Positions 25,173 to 36,948 are shown, counted from the first letter of the stretch. The stretch: 57,604 nucleotides of DNA from Deltaproteobacteria bacterium (GCA_016283195.1 JAEEML010000063.1:1-57604); one strand, 5' to 3'. Numbers and translations are program-made. Notes: generated from the letters alone by a model not told the origin.

Positions 25173-26999
25173 TTATGGAAGTGGGGAAAGCGGAATATTT
25201 TCGTCTAAATCGGCCAGGGAGCCGTTTTTAACGCTCTCAATAAGGTTTAATGAAGTGTTTAATTTGCCGCTTATAATGACATTGTCGCCATTTTTAGCCA
25301 AAACTTTTACAGCCACTTGGTGGGCCTGCTTATCTTCGCCGCTCACCCAGAGGTAAGTTTTATTCTTTTGGCCTAAAAGGAGCTTTTGGGGAATGATGTA
25401 AAGCTCTTCTTTGGTTGCAAGCTCCAAAAAGAGCGGCCGGGACTCTTTGTATAGCGTCTCGGTAATATCTTGTATTTTTACGGCCAGTTCGTTATCTTCC
25501 ACCTTTTCTACAACGGCAGAAATCTTTTTAAAATCAGTTTCTTCTTTAATGAGCAGTGCGACACCCTGGCCAGGGGTATACTCTTTTAAAAGCTCTTCCG
25601 GCAGCTTAAAAGAGGCTCTTAGAAGAGTTGGATCGATGATGGTTAGAGCCGGGTTTGCCGCTTCCTGGCCGGGGGCGATGGCAATTTTCTCAATGAGGCC
25701 GCTTATGGGGGCGGTGAGTACCTTGTTTTTGTAATCAGCGCCGCTTACCAAAGTATCAAACTCTTTTTGCGCGGCATACTCGCGTTTTTTGGCTTGATTT
25801 AGATCATCGGCCAATTTTACTTTGAGCTTTTGCCCGGCAGCCAGATTTTTATTGGTTTTTGAGAGCTCTTTTTTGATTTTTTGTACAGAGGCGCGATTTT
25901 TGGAACTACGCCCGGCACTAAGCTCCTTTATTTTAGCCAGATCTTTGGCTTTTTTTTCGTTAAGAGCGCTTAGACGCTCTTCGTTGCGCTCATTGGCGGC
26001 ACTTATTTTGGCTAGATCTTTTTGGCTTATTACCAGCTTATTTTTGGCTTCGGCAAATGGCCGCTTTAGTGCCTCGTCCATGGTGAGAGCAGCCAAAAAG
26101 GCGCCTTTTTCCACCTTGGCTTCCGGGGCAACTTCGAGGGCTTCTACCTGGCCGTTTTCGCCAAATGAGAGGGCACTTTTTTGTATAGCGGTAATTTTAG
26201 CCGGCCACTCTTCGTTAAAAAGCGGAGCGGTGTAGCTTTCTATAATCCTCGTGCTGACGGTTAGAGGAGCAACTTCAGCTTTTTTTTGTTTACAAGCGAA
26301 AAAGTAATAAGCGCCGCCGGCTAAAATTAGGGCAATTATTATAGCCAGAAGAATATAAATTTTGGTTTTTGAACCATTTTTTTGGGCTACAGGCTGTTTA
26401 TATTCGGCAGTTTCGATAGTGGTTTCCGGCGTGCCGACGGCCGCAGCAATTTGTGGATAAATCTTAGTTACTTCGTTCCAGATGAATTTTAGCTCACCGC
26501 CGGTTGGCTCACTGCCTAAAATAGAAAGGTGGCCCAGCATGGTGAGGTGGCGTTGATCGCCCGGTGAGGCCTCTTTAAGCTCCAGAAAATAATCCTTTGC
26601 CTGGTCAAAAAAGCCTTGTTTTATTTGCAAAATAGCGCTTGTTAGCAGGCGCTCCTCTTCCGCCGGATCAATCGAAGGCTCAATAAGCACATCAACCGTT
26701 TCCGGCTCATGAGCGGCTGAATCATCGTCCAGGTGTGTTAAAAAGTTCATGGAATCCAGCTGGCTGATAAAGCGGGTGAGATCATCTTTGGTGAGTGCAA
26801 AGTGCAGCTCATCGTTCACCAATTTAATGATCTCCTCAAAGCCTTTTTGACCGTCCATCTGCTGGGCGATCATGTATTCCATCTCATAAAGGCGCGATTT
26901 GCTCTTAGTTAGTGGATCTTCTACTTGGTAATAGACGATTCCCTGTTCTTCTTCGCGCTTAGCTACAAGGTCTGTTCTAAAGCATGGTTTTTTGCTCAT
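25173..26999 (-). CDS. PqqD-like domain fused to a HlyD-type membrane adaptor
   Basis: A 608-residue protein with an unusual order: residues about 8-93 resemble the PqqD/RiPP-recognition fold (YYQVEDPLTKSKSRLYEMEY with a following DG-x-FEEI), 120-190 is a TPR-like helical stretch, one membrane helix spans about 213-234, then a biotinyl-lipoyl/HlyD periplasmic part with a coiled coil (about 310-420) and a beta-barrel. Topology puts the PqqD-like part in the cytosol and the adaptor in the periplasm. Known relatives include adaptor proteins of myxobacteria and some M50/HlyD proteins. No RiPP precursor, radical SAM or ABC transporter gene is adjacent. A sensor or substrate-docking role is inference. 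Confidence 0.65.
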   Translation of the reverse strand: MSKKPCFRTDLVAKREEEQGIVYYQVEDPLTKSKSRLYEMEYMIAQQMDGQKGFEEIIKLVNDELHFALTKDDLTRFISQLDSMNFLTHLDDDSAAHEPETVDVLIEPSIDPAEEERLLTSAILQIKQGFFDQAKDYFLELKEASPGDQRHLTMLGHLSILGSEPTGGELKFIWNEVTKIYPQIAAAVGTPETTIETAEYKQPVAQKNGSKTKIYILLAIIIALILAGGAYYFFACKQKKAEVAPLTVSTRIIESYTAPLFNEEWPAKITAIQKSALSFGENGQVEALEVAPEAKVEKGAFLAALTMDEALKRPFAEAKNKLVISQKDLAKISAANERNEERLSALNEKKAKDLAKIKELSAGRSSKNRASVQKIKKELSKTNKNLAAGQKLKVKLADDLNQAKKREYAAQKEFDTLVSGADYKNKVLTAPISGLIEKIAIAPGQEAANPALTIIDPTLLRASFKLPEELLKEYTPGQGVALLIKEETDFKKISAVVEKVEDNELAVKIQDITETLYKESRPLFLELATKEELYIIPQKLLLGQKNKTYLWVSGEDKQAHQVAVKVLAKNGDNVIISGKLNTSLNLIESVKNGSLADLDENIPLSPLP

Positions 27000-27044
27000 C
27001 AGCCCACCCTAAACAAAAGCCACCATAGCCTACCATTTTTAAAA

Positions 27045-27527
27045 CTAGTGTTCAATAGGGTTACTTAATAAATCGGCCGAAATTTCTGGTTCCGGCAATT
27101 TCAGCTCCCTAGCCAGCAGCATAACACTTTTGCGCACTTCGGCGCGCTTAAATTGTTTCTGCGCCAAAATAAGATCGTCGCCGCTTGTCTCCTGGCAAAG
27201 TTTACTGGCGGCATCCAGCTCGGCTGCTATATCGGCGCGGTTAAGTTCGCTGTAATGGGCCGCTTCGTTTACCAGGATAGTTACTGTTTCACCGCAGACT
27301 TCGGCAAAACCGTCGCCTACATAGTAAAGATCTTCTTTATCATTACCTTCGCGCAGAATGAGCGCTCCCTGGGTGAGGGCGGTAATGAGGTTTAAATGGC
27401 CGGGCAAAATTTGCAGCTCACCGTTTTCGCCTGGCAAAGTGACGGCAAAGACCTCGGCGCCAAAGAGCTGCCTGATGGGCGTCACGATGATGACATTTAA
27501 GGCACTGGGCAATTCCATCATGGTCAT
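27045..27527 (-). CDS. atpC: F-type ATP synthase epsilon subunit
   Basis: A 160-residue F1 central-stalk subunit that couples rotation and inhibits ATP hydrolysis. The N-terminal beta-sandwich has VTLPGENGELQILPGH, the family hallmark, and the C-terminal helices follow. Five bases separate it from atpD. The first of three close ATG codons is chosen because AAGG lies ten bases upstream. It is the last gene of the ATP synthase run. Confidence 0.92.
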   Translation of the reverse strand: MTMMELPSALNVIIVTPIRQLFGAEVFAVTLPGENGELQILPGHLNLITALTQGALILREGNDKEDLYYVGDGFAEVCGETVTILVNEAAHYSELNRADIAAELDAASKLCQETSGDDLILAQKQFKRAEVRKSVMLLARELKLPEPEISADLLSNPIEH

Positions 27528-27532
27528 GGCTA

Positions 27533-28984
<1,452 letters not shown>

Positions 28985-29857
28985 CTAATTGCCTAAAGCA
29001 CCGGCGCCGCCGATAATATCCAGCAGCTCGGTGGTTACCGCCTCCTGGCGGGCTCTATTATAAGATAATAATAATTTTTCGCGCATTTCCGCTTCGTTAT
29101 GGGCAGCAGCTTCCATGGCATTCATGCGGGCGGCGTGCTCGCTGGCGCTGCTTTCCAAAAGAGTGCGCCAAAGATGATAAGCTAAATAAAGCGGAGCCAG
29201 TTTATCCAAAAATGTTTTGGAATCTGGCTCAAAAATATACTCATCGGCCGGAGTGGCCGCCTCCTGCTGCTCTACCGGCATAATGGGCAGGGCTTGCTTT
29301 ATGACAATACTTTGGTGGGCCATGCTCTCAAATTCATGATAGATGAGAAAGAGGGCGTCCATATCGTGTTTAATATAAGAGGCAGCAAAGCCATCGGCCA
29401 ATTCTGAAACTTTTTGATAAGTTAAATTTTCAAATACCCCCGGATAGTTATGCAAAAGTTCATAATTGTTATGGCGGAAATAGTCATAGCCTTTGCGGCC
29501 GATTAAGGCCAGCTCTATTTTTACCCCTTTAGCTTCTTCTTCTTTGATAAACTTTTCGGCCTCGCGCAGCAGATTGCTGTTAAAAGCGCCGCACATCCCG
29601 CGATCGGAGGTAATAACCACCAAAATGGCCTTTTTTATCTCGCGCTGCTCCATAAAGGGGTGCATGGTGTGAGTGCTATCGCGGGCCGAAACGCGAGCTA
29701 AAAGGTTTATCAGCTGCTCGCTGTAAGGCCTTGCGGCTATCAGAGTGCGCTGGGCTCTCCGGAAACGCACAGTAGAGACATGCTTCATGGCGTGAGTGAT
29801 TTTTTTCGTCGTTTCCAGCGAGCGGATGCGCTTTTTTATTTGTTGTAAACTACTCAC
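28985..29857 (-). CDS. atpG: F-type ATP synthase gamma subunit
   Basis: A 290-residue rotor shaft protein. It starts with IKKRIRSLETTKKITHAMK, the conserved N-terminal helix, and ends with RQEAVTTELLDIIGGAGAL, the conserved C-terminal helix. The start is a GTG at 29857, 3 bases beyond the stop of the delta-alpha fusion; this non-ATG start with a weak ribosome site suggests translational coupling. Confidence 0.94.
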   Translation of the reverse strand: MSSLQQIKKRIRSLETTKKITHAMKHVSTVRFRRAQRTLIAARPYSEQLINLLARVSARDSTHTMHPFMEQREIKKAILVVITSDRGMCGAFNSNLLREAEKFIKEEEAKGVKIELALIGRKGYDYFRHNNYELLHNYPGVFENLTYQKVSELADGFAASYIKHDMDALFLIYHEFESMAHQSIVIKQALPIMPVEQQEAATPADEYIFEPDSKTFLDKLAPLYLAYHLWRTLLESSASEHAARMNAMEAAAHNEAEMREKLLLSYNRARQEAVTTELLDIIGGAGALGN

Positions 29858-29860
29858 GGC

Positions 29861-31960
29861 CTAGCCCTTTAAAGCCAAAAAAGCATTTATATTTTGCCTG
29901 ATTATGGGTGCGAGTTCGGCTGTTAGCGCGCTAATATCGCTGCACTTATCAATGGCTTCCAAGAGATCTTTATGATTCTTCTCAAAATCATCGGTAAGAG
30001 CCTGGCAGAAGGCACCGACATCGGCCACTTCAATGGCTCTAAGGTAAATTTTGCCCGTTTCGCTGTCTTTTGTCATGGCGGCATAAAGTTGCAAAAGCTC
30101 TTTAGGCACGCTCATCGGCTGATATTTGGTTTGTTTTAAAACTTCCACCAGCCGCGCTCCTTCGGCCAGGCGCTCCTGGGTGGCTTTATCCAAATCGGTG
30201 CCGAATTGAGCAAAAGCCGCCAGGTCGTTGTATTTAGCCAAAGAGAGGCGCAGCGAACCGGCCAATTTTTTCATAGATTTGCGCTGGGCGGCACTACCTA
30301 CGCGGCTAACCGAAATACCCACATTGATAGCCGGGCGGTTGCCGGCGTAAAAAAGGTCGGCTTCCAAATATATCTGGCCATCGGTGATGGAGATAATATT
30401 AGTGGGAATATAGGCAGTTACATCGCCGGCCTGGGTCTCCACAATGGGCAGAGCGGTGAGTGAGCCGCCGCCCATCTTGTCACTCATTTTGGCTGCCCGC
30501 TCCAAAAGGCGGGAGTGCAAATAAAAGACATCGCCGGGAAAAGCTTCGCGGGCCGGGGGGCGGCGCAGGAGCAGGGCCAGTTGCCTATAGGCCACGGCGT
30601 GCTTGCTGAGGTCGTCATAAATAACCAGCGCATGGCCGCCGTTATCGCGATCTTCCTCGCCTATTGCTGTGCCGGTATATGGTGCCAGATATTGCAAAGT
30701 AGCCGGATCGGCAGCCGAAGCGGTTACTACAGTGGTATATTCCATAGCGCCGTTAGCTCTTAGCGTATCCACCACCCGGGCCACAGTGGAAAGTTTTTGG
30801 CCGATAGCCACATAAATGCAGTGAACACCCTGGCCCTTCTGGTTGATGATGGTATCAATGGCGATTGTGGTTTTACCGATTTGCCGATCGCCGATGATTA
30901 ACTGGCGCTGGCCGCGGCCGCTGGGGATCATGGCGTCAATGGCTTTAAGGCCCGTTTGCAAGGGCTCGCACACCGGCTGGCGTTTTACGATACCCGGAGC
31001 TTTAGACTCCATGGGGCGCGTTTTTTCGGCTTTTAGCGGCGGCAGGCCGTCTAAGGGCTCGCCCAGCGCGTTAATTACTCGGCCCCAGGTACATTTGCCC
31101 ACAGGCACCGAGGCGATGGTGCCGGTACGGCGCACCGTTTCACCCTCGGAAATTTTGGTGGAATCGCCCATAACGGCCACTCCAACGCCCGCTTCCTCAA
31201 TGCTCAGAGTTAGCCCTTTAACGCCGCTTTGAAATTCCACAAGCTCGCCCAGCATAACGTGCAAAAGACCATGTATTTTGGCAATGCCGTCGCCGGCCGA
31301 GATAACTGTACCCACTTCCGATACATCGTAGCTTTTAACCGGCCTAGCAATTTGCTCGCGCAAAATACTAATAATATCAGTAGTATTTACCTCAATGCTG
31401 CCGCTGGTGGAAGCCGTATATTCGGCGAGGTTTTGGCTGATGCGCTGTTTTAAACGCTCGGTTTGCCCCAAGATGGAATCATCTATCAAGAGATCACCCA
31501 GGTGCAATACCACGCCGGCGCAAAGTTCTGGTTTTACTTCCTCTTTGATTTCGATATGGCACTCTAAAATCTTTTCAAAATGCTCTCTTATAGCGCTTTT
31601 TTGCTCGCTGGTTAAGGCAAAGGCTGTTTCCACCTTAAGCTCAAGAATATTATTCAGCTCATGGTGGCGCTTTAAGAGGGCTGGCACAAAGAGTTCTAGT
31701 TTTTGAATGGTGTTATCATCCAAAAGAAGAGTAATAATATCAGTAACTTCTTTGCTGCTGCCGAGCTCTTTGGCTATAGTCTCGATGAGCATTTCGCGGC
31801 TTTTTAAACTGAGGCGCGGATCTTCCACCATGGAGAGAATTTCCGGGTCATGTAAAAGCACTTGCCATTTTTTTAGCTCATCCAGAGCAACTTGCAATTT
31901 TAAATTGGCTTTACCAATGGTGGCTAAAAAGTCATTGGCATAGACCTCTATACTTTTCAT
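29861..31960 (-). CDS. atpH-atpA: F-type ATP synthase delta-alpha fusion subunit
   Basis: One reading frame of 699 residues. Residues 1 to about 190 are a complete delta (OSCP) subunit: six-helix N-domain, then [20 protein letters not shown], the delta C-terminal signature. From about 190 the alpha subunit begins ([20 protein letters not shown]), with Walker [10 protein letters not shown] and a full length of about 510. The joint around [16 protein letters not shown] has no stop, no ATG or GTG and no clear ribosome site, so separate translation of alpha is not evident. The ATG overlaps the atpF stop (TGATG) with AAGGTGA upstream. Mycobacteria fuse b to delta, but I know of no delta-alpha fusion. 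F1 normally has one delta and three alpha. Confidence 0.92.
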   Translation of the reverse strand: MKSIEVYANDFLATIGKANLKLQVALDELKKWQVLLHDPEILSMVEDPRLSLKSREMLIETIAKELGSSKEVTDIITLLLDDNTIQKLELFVPALLKRHHELNNILELKVETAFALTSEQKSAIREHFEKILECHIEIKEEVKPELCAGVVLHLGDLLIDDSILGQTERLKQRISQNLAEYTASTSGSIEVNTTDIISILREQIARPVKSYDVSEVGTVISAGDGIAKIHGLLHVMLGELVEFQSGVKGLTLSIEEAGVGVAVMGDSTKISEGETVRRTGTIASVPVGKCTWGRVINALGEPLDGLPPLKAEKTRPMESKAPGIVKRQPVCEPLQTGLKAIDAMIPSGRGQRQLIIGDRQIGKTTIAIDTIINQKGQGVHCIYVAIGQKLSTVARVVDTLRANGAMEYTTVVTASAADPATLQYLAPYTGTAIGEEDRDNGGHALVIYDDLSKHAVAYRQLALLLRRPPAREAFPGDVFYLHSRLLERAAKMSDKMGGGSLTALPIVETQAGDVTAYIPTNIISITDGQIYLEADLFYAGNRPAINVGISVSRVGSAAQRKSMKKLAGSLRLSLAKYNDLAAFAQFGTDLDKATQERLAEGARLVEVLKQTKYQPMSVPKELLQLYAAMTKDSETGKIYLRAIEVADVGAFCQALTDDFEKNHKDLLEAIDKCSDISALTAELAPIIRQNINAFLALKG

Positions 31961-32544
31961 CAAAATTCACCTTTTACGGCTTTGGCAATTTCCTGCCCGG
32001 CGCTGCCGTTTAAATCGCTTAAAAGATTATCAATTAGCTTTTGGTGTATAACTTGGCTGTTTTCCTTAGAAATTTTTCTTTTGGCATCGTCAAAGAGGCT
32101 TTTTAAAAATTCGGCGAAAATCTCTTTGTTTAGCTCAATTTTTTCGGCCAAAACGCGATCTTGATATTCGCCTTCGAGGAGTTTTTTAATAATTTCCAGC
32201 TGTTCTTTCTCATCCAGGTGGATAGCTTCTATCTCTGCCTTGAGCTTTTCCTGGAAGCCGGCCACCTTGTCATCGACGCGTGCCAGTTCTTCTTTGGCCT
32301 TAAGCGCGTTTGCTTCAGCATTTTTCAGGCGGGCGGCGGAGCTATTTATGTCGCTTTCTATTTGCTCGTGGCGGCTTTTAAAAAACTCGCGGAATTTATG
32401 GCGGCCGAAATACCAAATAATAAAAGCGATGAGCGCCAGATTAAAGGCCGACCAACAGGTTTTCCACCAGGGGAAAGGCTCAGCGGCATTGGTTAGCAGC
32501 AAATTTCCGGCCTCGGCGGTCAGCATAGTGGCTAAACTATTCAT
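31960..32544 (-). CDS. atpF: F-type ATP synthase b subunit
   Basis: A 194-residue peripheral-stalk protein with one membrane helix (about 28-46), then a long charged helix that binds delta. The ATG overlaps the previous stop (ATGA), and the stop overlaps the start of the delta-alpha gene. The N-terminus before the helix is longer than usual. It pairs with the shorter b' gene upstream; such b/b' pairs are usual in photosynthetic and several deltaproteobacterial genomes. Confidence 0.9.
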   Translation of the reverse strand: MNSLATMLTAEAGNLLLTNAAEPFPWWKTCWSAFNLALIAFIIWYFGRHKFREFFKSRHEQIESDINSSAARLKNAEANALKAKEELARVDDKVAGFQEKLKAEIEAIHLDEKEQLEIIKKLLEGEYQDRVLAEKIELNKEIFAEFLKSLFDDAKRKISKENSQVIHQKLIDNLLSDLNGSAGQEIAKAVKGEF

Positions 32545-32972
32545 GTGGCATCACCTTCCTGGCGGCTTAGTGATTTAGCTAGTAAGTCTACTAGATTGCT
32601 GCGGCCTGAAGCCAAATCATTGCGGGTTTTGGCGGCGTAAGTGGTGAGCTCATTGTTGGCTTTCTCTAGCCTTTTAATATGGGCTTCTTGTAGTGCCTGG
32701 CGGCCAGTTTGCAATTCGCCGCGCGTGAGCACAATTTCATTTTGCCGTTTAAGGCTCATCTCTTGCAATTTTTCATCTAAGATGGCAGCCGATTTATCGC
32801 TTATCTGCTTAGCTTCCTGCTCCAAAAGAGCGGCTTTGCCCTGAGCGCCCTCAATAAGGGCCTCGCGCTCCAAAATGGCGCGCAAAAATGGGCGGGCCAG
32901 AATGCCGGCGCCGGCAGCCAAAGCAGCTATGATGATGACAAGCTGCATAATTACCGTAACATCAAGATCCAT
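32541..32972 (-). CDS. F-type ATP synthase b' subunit
   Basis: A 143-residue peripheral-stalk protein with an N-terminal membrane helix (about 7-27) and a long Ala/Glu/Lys/Arg-rich helix. Gene position before atpF, similar architecture and lack of a second b copy point to b'. GAGG lies nine bases before the ATG. It is the first gene of the operon. The a and c subunits (atpB, atpE) are absent and must lie elsewhere. Confidence 0.85.
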   Translation of the reverse strand: MDLDVTVIMQLVIIIAALAAGAGILARPFLRAILEREALIEGAQGKAALLEQEAKQISDKSAAILDEKLQEMSLKRQNEIVLTRGELQTGRQALQEAHIKRLEKANNELTTYAAKTRNDLASGRSNLVDLLAKSLSRQEGDAT

Positions 32973-33102
32973 ACAGCATAACCTCGATAGAACGCTAAAG
33001 CATAAGGCCCGGCCGGCAGGGCGCGGCCAAGACCTATACGCTATAGCTCGTTATCACAGTTGGGGTTTAGAGTCTTTAAAAAAATGGGGGGAAGAGTGGC
33101 TT

Positions 33103-36100
33103 TTATTCAAACATTTCCACTTTGAGATCGTCGATGGCCAGGCCATTGCCGTTGGAAAGTTTGGGCGCATTCCAATGAAGAATGAAATAGTTGCCAGCAG
33201 GGATATTGATGCCTTCCAAAGTAGTAGTGCGTTCGGTACGGTTTGCTGCCAAATTGCCATTCAAAGTAGTACCATTACTTACTGTAGTATTTACAGGCGT
33301 AATATTGAGATCGGTTAATTTGTTTGTGCTGGCGTCTGGTATTGTAGTCGGCTTTTCATCTACAATGTCATAAGTACAACTAAAGACACTATTTCCGCTT
33401 CTTTTACGCCAGTGCTCGTTCATAAAAGAAACAACCACTTTTGTTACCGTTTTGCTACTATCATTTTTGATGGCTACAGCAAAGGCACCGCCATAACTTC
33501 CTGATGTATAAGCACCAAGAGAACGATCACTATCATTGGTTTCGCCAAAATTATAGAGCCCTCCTGTTGAAGATGTATCTTTATATAAATAAATGTTTTT
33601 GGGATTAGTAAACCAACCTGGCAAGGTGGAATCATTTACAAATAAGATATCGCCGCTTGAGCCCAAAGCGTCAAAATCTTCCGCATAGGTGACCAGCGGT
33701 TCATTACTGCCCTGGGCGGCAGCGGTATATACTTCTATCTCTTTAGCCTCGCAGCGGTCTAGCTCAAAGCGCAGCAAATATTTGAGCGTCTTGGTGCCGT
33801 CAAACTCGGTGCTATAAATAACAGATAACATATCGTTACTTGGTGTAGCTAGATCACTTTCCACATCGTTCCAGTCTATGCCGCTCTTTTCGCGCACTAC
33901 TTGCAAGCTCTTCACAGCCGAATTTGCCGGGGCCATCAGATCAACGGCTACCATGCCGCTTGCAACTTGTACTTCCCAGATATCAGGATCGGTTATTTCC
34001 TCAATATTCTTGGCAAAATCACCGCACATATCGCTGACGGTAATCATCATTGGGACAGCAACATTGAGAGCATTTATGTCAAACATACCATCGGTATCGC
34101 AGTATTTCCAACCTGTGCCCTTGTCATTCGAGGCCATGAAGTAGAGGAGATATTCACCCTTAGAGAGGCCGGTAAAGGTGGCACTGGCTATGCCTTCTGC
34201 GATAGTGGCATTTTTGCAATCAGCCGCTGCAACATCTATATTGTTCATATCTACCATACAGGCTTTGGCCACCACATAATCGGCCGGCTCAATTTTGGCG
34301 AGAGCGGTAAAGGAGCTGCCGTCAAGAACATCCACAGTAACCACATCGGTTGTAATTTGGCAGGTAGTAATAGCCGGATTATCCACGCAATTTTCACCTT
34401 CCACATGCTGATTGTTAGCGCAGGCGATAAAGTCGTGGTTACCCAGGGAGCTAAAGACTTCTTGAGTACATGCCGCATCGGAAACCAGCCATTCATCGGC
34501 AAAGTCGGCCTCTCTGACAAAGGTTGCCGAAGCTTTATAGCCGGGAGCGCGAATAACCCGCTTATCGACAAAATTCCAATAAGTATCGCTGCCGCCATAG
34601 ACATCAACCAGCGTCTCGCCTTTGAATAGAGCATAGCGGCCTTTACCGGCAACGCTGATGGAACCGGAAATAATTTCAGATTCATAATAGTATGCCGCAT
34701 TGTTCTTTTGGGCAAATACCATGGCCTGACCGGGTTCTATAGTCAGGCTGCTAAGGTTACTTGCGGCAGTGCCGTTTATGGTATAAGAGCCGACTATTGT
34801 CCAGGCTGTGGCTGTGGCACTTTGGGTTCTTATGGACCAGCCATCGAGGGAGATAGCTTTGGCGCAGGCATTGTAAATTTCCAGATATTTGGGGCCGCCT
34901 GAGCAGTCACTATCCACCACTTCGCTGATGAAGAGATCATCGGAAGCGCAGTCGTTGCCCTGCTTTAATACGCAATCAAGGCCGTCTTCCTGTATCATGT
35001 AGCCATCGTTTTCGCACTCTATATCGCAATATGGCACCGGGCCCCATTGGTTGGTACCAGGCAAAACGGTGACATATTTTTTCTGAGCAATTATTGTGGC
35101 ATGTTCTGGCTCAAAATCGCTATTGCAATCGGCTAGATATTTGGTTTGGCACTTGCCGTTAAGTTCAGCATAGCCTTCATTGCAAGTGATAGTACATTTA
35201 GGTGCTGCTTCCCAAACACCATCAATATAGTGAATAGTTACCAAGACGCCGTTATTGGCTACACCACCTGAAGGTGTATCTACATGCTTGCACTCAACTT
35301 GTTTTTCATTAATGCAGCTATTATTTTCGTTCGCATATTCCGGCAGACATTCCCAGACGCAATCTTTGGCCGGCTCATATACCCACTCATCGTTTTCATA
35401 GCCGATTACCTTGAGTTCCACCTTGGTGGAGGTGGCGTTTTCCGGAGCTACATCGGTGCAATATTTTACTTCCGGTTCGTTTAAAGCGCAGACCTCGTGG
35501 GTGTAAACGCGGCTACCGGTGCAGCCTACGGCGCATTTGGCCGGCTCTTCCCAGAGGCCGTTTACATAATGGATAGTGACAAGTACATCTGTTGCCATGT
35601 CGCCATATTCCGGCACCACTAAAGAGCTGCTGTCGCAGGGAACTTCTTTTTCATTGGCTAGACATTCTATGCCTTCGGCGTGCTCACCGGGGGCGCAATC
35701 GGTCATGGCATGGTGGCCGATAGAGGCGGTACCTTCGGCATCGCAAGCTATGGGCGAAAGTTCCCAGACATCGCTAAAGCCGTCTTCATCGGCAAAAGGC
35801 ACAGCGGCTCTCTGGCCGGGTTTTCTAATGACTTTTTTCTCGGCATAATTCCAGTATTTATCGGTGCCGCTGACATCTTCTTCGCCATAAATATCAATGA
35901 GTTTGTCGCCTTTAAAGAGGCCGATGCGATCGTCGCCGTTTATGCCCGGTTGAGAGTGGATATCGGCTGATATATCAAGGCCGAAAGTGCTGAGACCGCC
36001 ACCGATGGTGAGCGTGGAACCGGCTTTAATAATAATGTTTTTAAGAGAAGAATTATTGGTAGTGATATTGGTCCATTGGGTGTTTTCGTTGGTTTGCATT

Positions 36101-36948
36101 TTGAGTGTATAATCGCTGAGATCGATATCGCTGTCGCAGTCGTTATAGAGCTCTATAAAGCGGCTACCTGTTTTGTTGCCGGTGCAGCCTTCAAAAATTT
36201 CGCTAATAAAAACAGCTCTATTGCTGCATTCACCGGCGGCTAATTCGCGGCAGTAAGTGCCATCGGCGCTTAATCTATGATCATCGTCGCACTCAAATGC
36301 GCAATTATCCGCTACCCAAGAGGAACCGTCCCAAACGGTGGGCTTTTCGGCTGAGATGGCGATGGCAAATTGGGGCAAGTTGGCATCCGAGCAGGGGAGT
36401 TTATCGGGAGCGCCGCCGATACGCTCACAATTTTCGTCAGCATTATCGGTAAAGCCGTCGTTACAGCCGATGGGGCATTCCGGGCGAATATCCCAGCCAT
36501 GCTCTTCGCTGTAGTTGAGGGTTACCATGGTATCATCTTTGTAATAACCGTTGGGCACTAAGTACCCTTCAGGTACTTTGCAGGAAATAGTGATAGAGTT
36601 TAAGCATTCCTGGCCGTCATCATAGGTGGCAAAGCCGCTGTCACATTCGCAGGTACCGGCTACGCAGGAGGCATTAGCGCCGCAGTTTTTATTGTCACAA
36701 GGATCGCCGGGGCCGGGGCCAACATCGCTTTGGCTGTCGTTATCACTTTTAGCGTCAGCATCACTTTGGGCGTCATTATCGCTTTGGGCATCGTCGCTTT
36801 TGCCATCATGGGGATCGGTTTTGGAATCACTAGGTTTGACTACCGGCTCGTCATCATTAGGTTTGGGAACCGGATCCGAGCAGGCGGAAAGAGCGAGAGC
36901 GCTGCTAAGTATAAAAAGACCCAAAAACCTCAGTGCTACCTTTTTCAT
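33103..36948 (-). CDS. Large lamin-tail-domain lipoprotein with Cys-rich repeats
   Basis: A 1281-residue surface lipoprotein: signal peptide with lipobox LSAC (Cys 23), an acidic SD-rich linker with repeated SDN/DAQSD units, an EGF-like segment, then five to six tandem Cys-rich modules of about 55-65 residues with a recurring pattern (VTIHY-x-NG-x-W, C-x3-C-x-GY). Two lamin-tail domains interrupt them (VFISEIFEGCTG… and LFISEVVDSDCSG…, each with the FIELYN/LEIYN core). The C-terminal 250 residues are a beta-rich domain with NFGETNDSDRSLGAY. AAGGAGGAG precedes the ATG. Such proteins are thought to act in adhesion or at the cell surface; the function here is unknown. Confidence 0.8.
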   Translation of the reverse strand: MKKVALRFLGLFILSSALALSACSDPVPKPNDDEPVVKPSDSKTDPHDGKSDDAQSDNDAQSDADAKSDNDSQSDVGPGPGDPCDNKNCGANASCVAGTCECDSGFATYDDGQECLNSITISCKVPEGYLVPNGYYKDDTMVTLNYSEEHGWDIRPECPIGCNDGFTDNADENCERIGGAPDKLPCSDANLPQFAIAISAEKPTVWDGSSWVADNCAFECDDDHRLSADGTYCRELAAGECSNRAVFISEIFEGCTGNKTGSRFIELYNDCDSDIDLSDYTLKMQTNENTQWTNITTNNSSLKNIIIKAGSTLTIGGGLSTFGLDISADIHSQPGINGDDRIGLFKGDKLIDIYGEEDVSGTDKYWNYAEKKVIRKPGQRAAVPFADEDGFSDVWELSPIACDAEGTASIGHHAMTDCAPGEHAEGIECLANEKEVPCDSSSLVVPEYGDMATDVLVTIHYVNGLWEEPAKCAVGCTGSRVYTHEVCALNEPEVKYCTDVAPENATSTKVELKVIGYENDEWVYEPAKDCVWECLPEYANENNSCINEKQVECKHVDTPSGGVANNGVLVTIHYIDGVWEAAPKCTITCNEGYAELNGKCQTKYLADCNSDFEPEHATIIAQKKYVTVLPGTNQWGPVPYCDIECENDGYMIQEDGLDCVLKQGNDCASDDLFISEVVDSDCSGGPKYLEIYNACAKAISLDGWSIRTQSATATAWTIVGSYTINGTAASNLSSLTIEPGQAMVFAQKNNAAYYYESEIISGSISVAGKGRYALFKGETLVDVYGGSDTYWNFVDKRVIRAPGYKASATFVREADFADEWLVSDAACTQEVFSSLGNHDFIACANNQHVEGENCVDNPAITTCQITTDVVTVDVLDGSSFTALAKIEPADYVVAKACMVDMNNIDVAAADCKNATIAEGIASATFTGLSKGEYLLYFMASNDKGTGWKYCDTDGMFDINALNVAVPMMITVSDMCGDFAKNIEEITDPDIWEVQVASGMVAVDLMAPANSAVKSLQVVREKSGIDWNDVESDLATPSNDMLSVIYSTEFDGTKTLKYLLRFELDRCEAKEIEVYTAAAQGSNEPLVTYAEDFDALGSSGDILFVNDSTLPGWFTNPKNIYLYKDTSSTGGLYNFGETNDSDRSLGAYTSGSYGGAFAVAIKNDSSKTVTKVVVSFMNEHWRKRSGNSVFSCTYDIVDEKPTTIPDASTNKLTDLNITPVNTTVSNGTTLNGNLAANRTERTTTLEGINIPAGNYFILHWNAPKLSNGNGLAIDDLKVEMFE

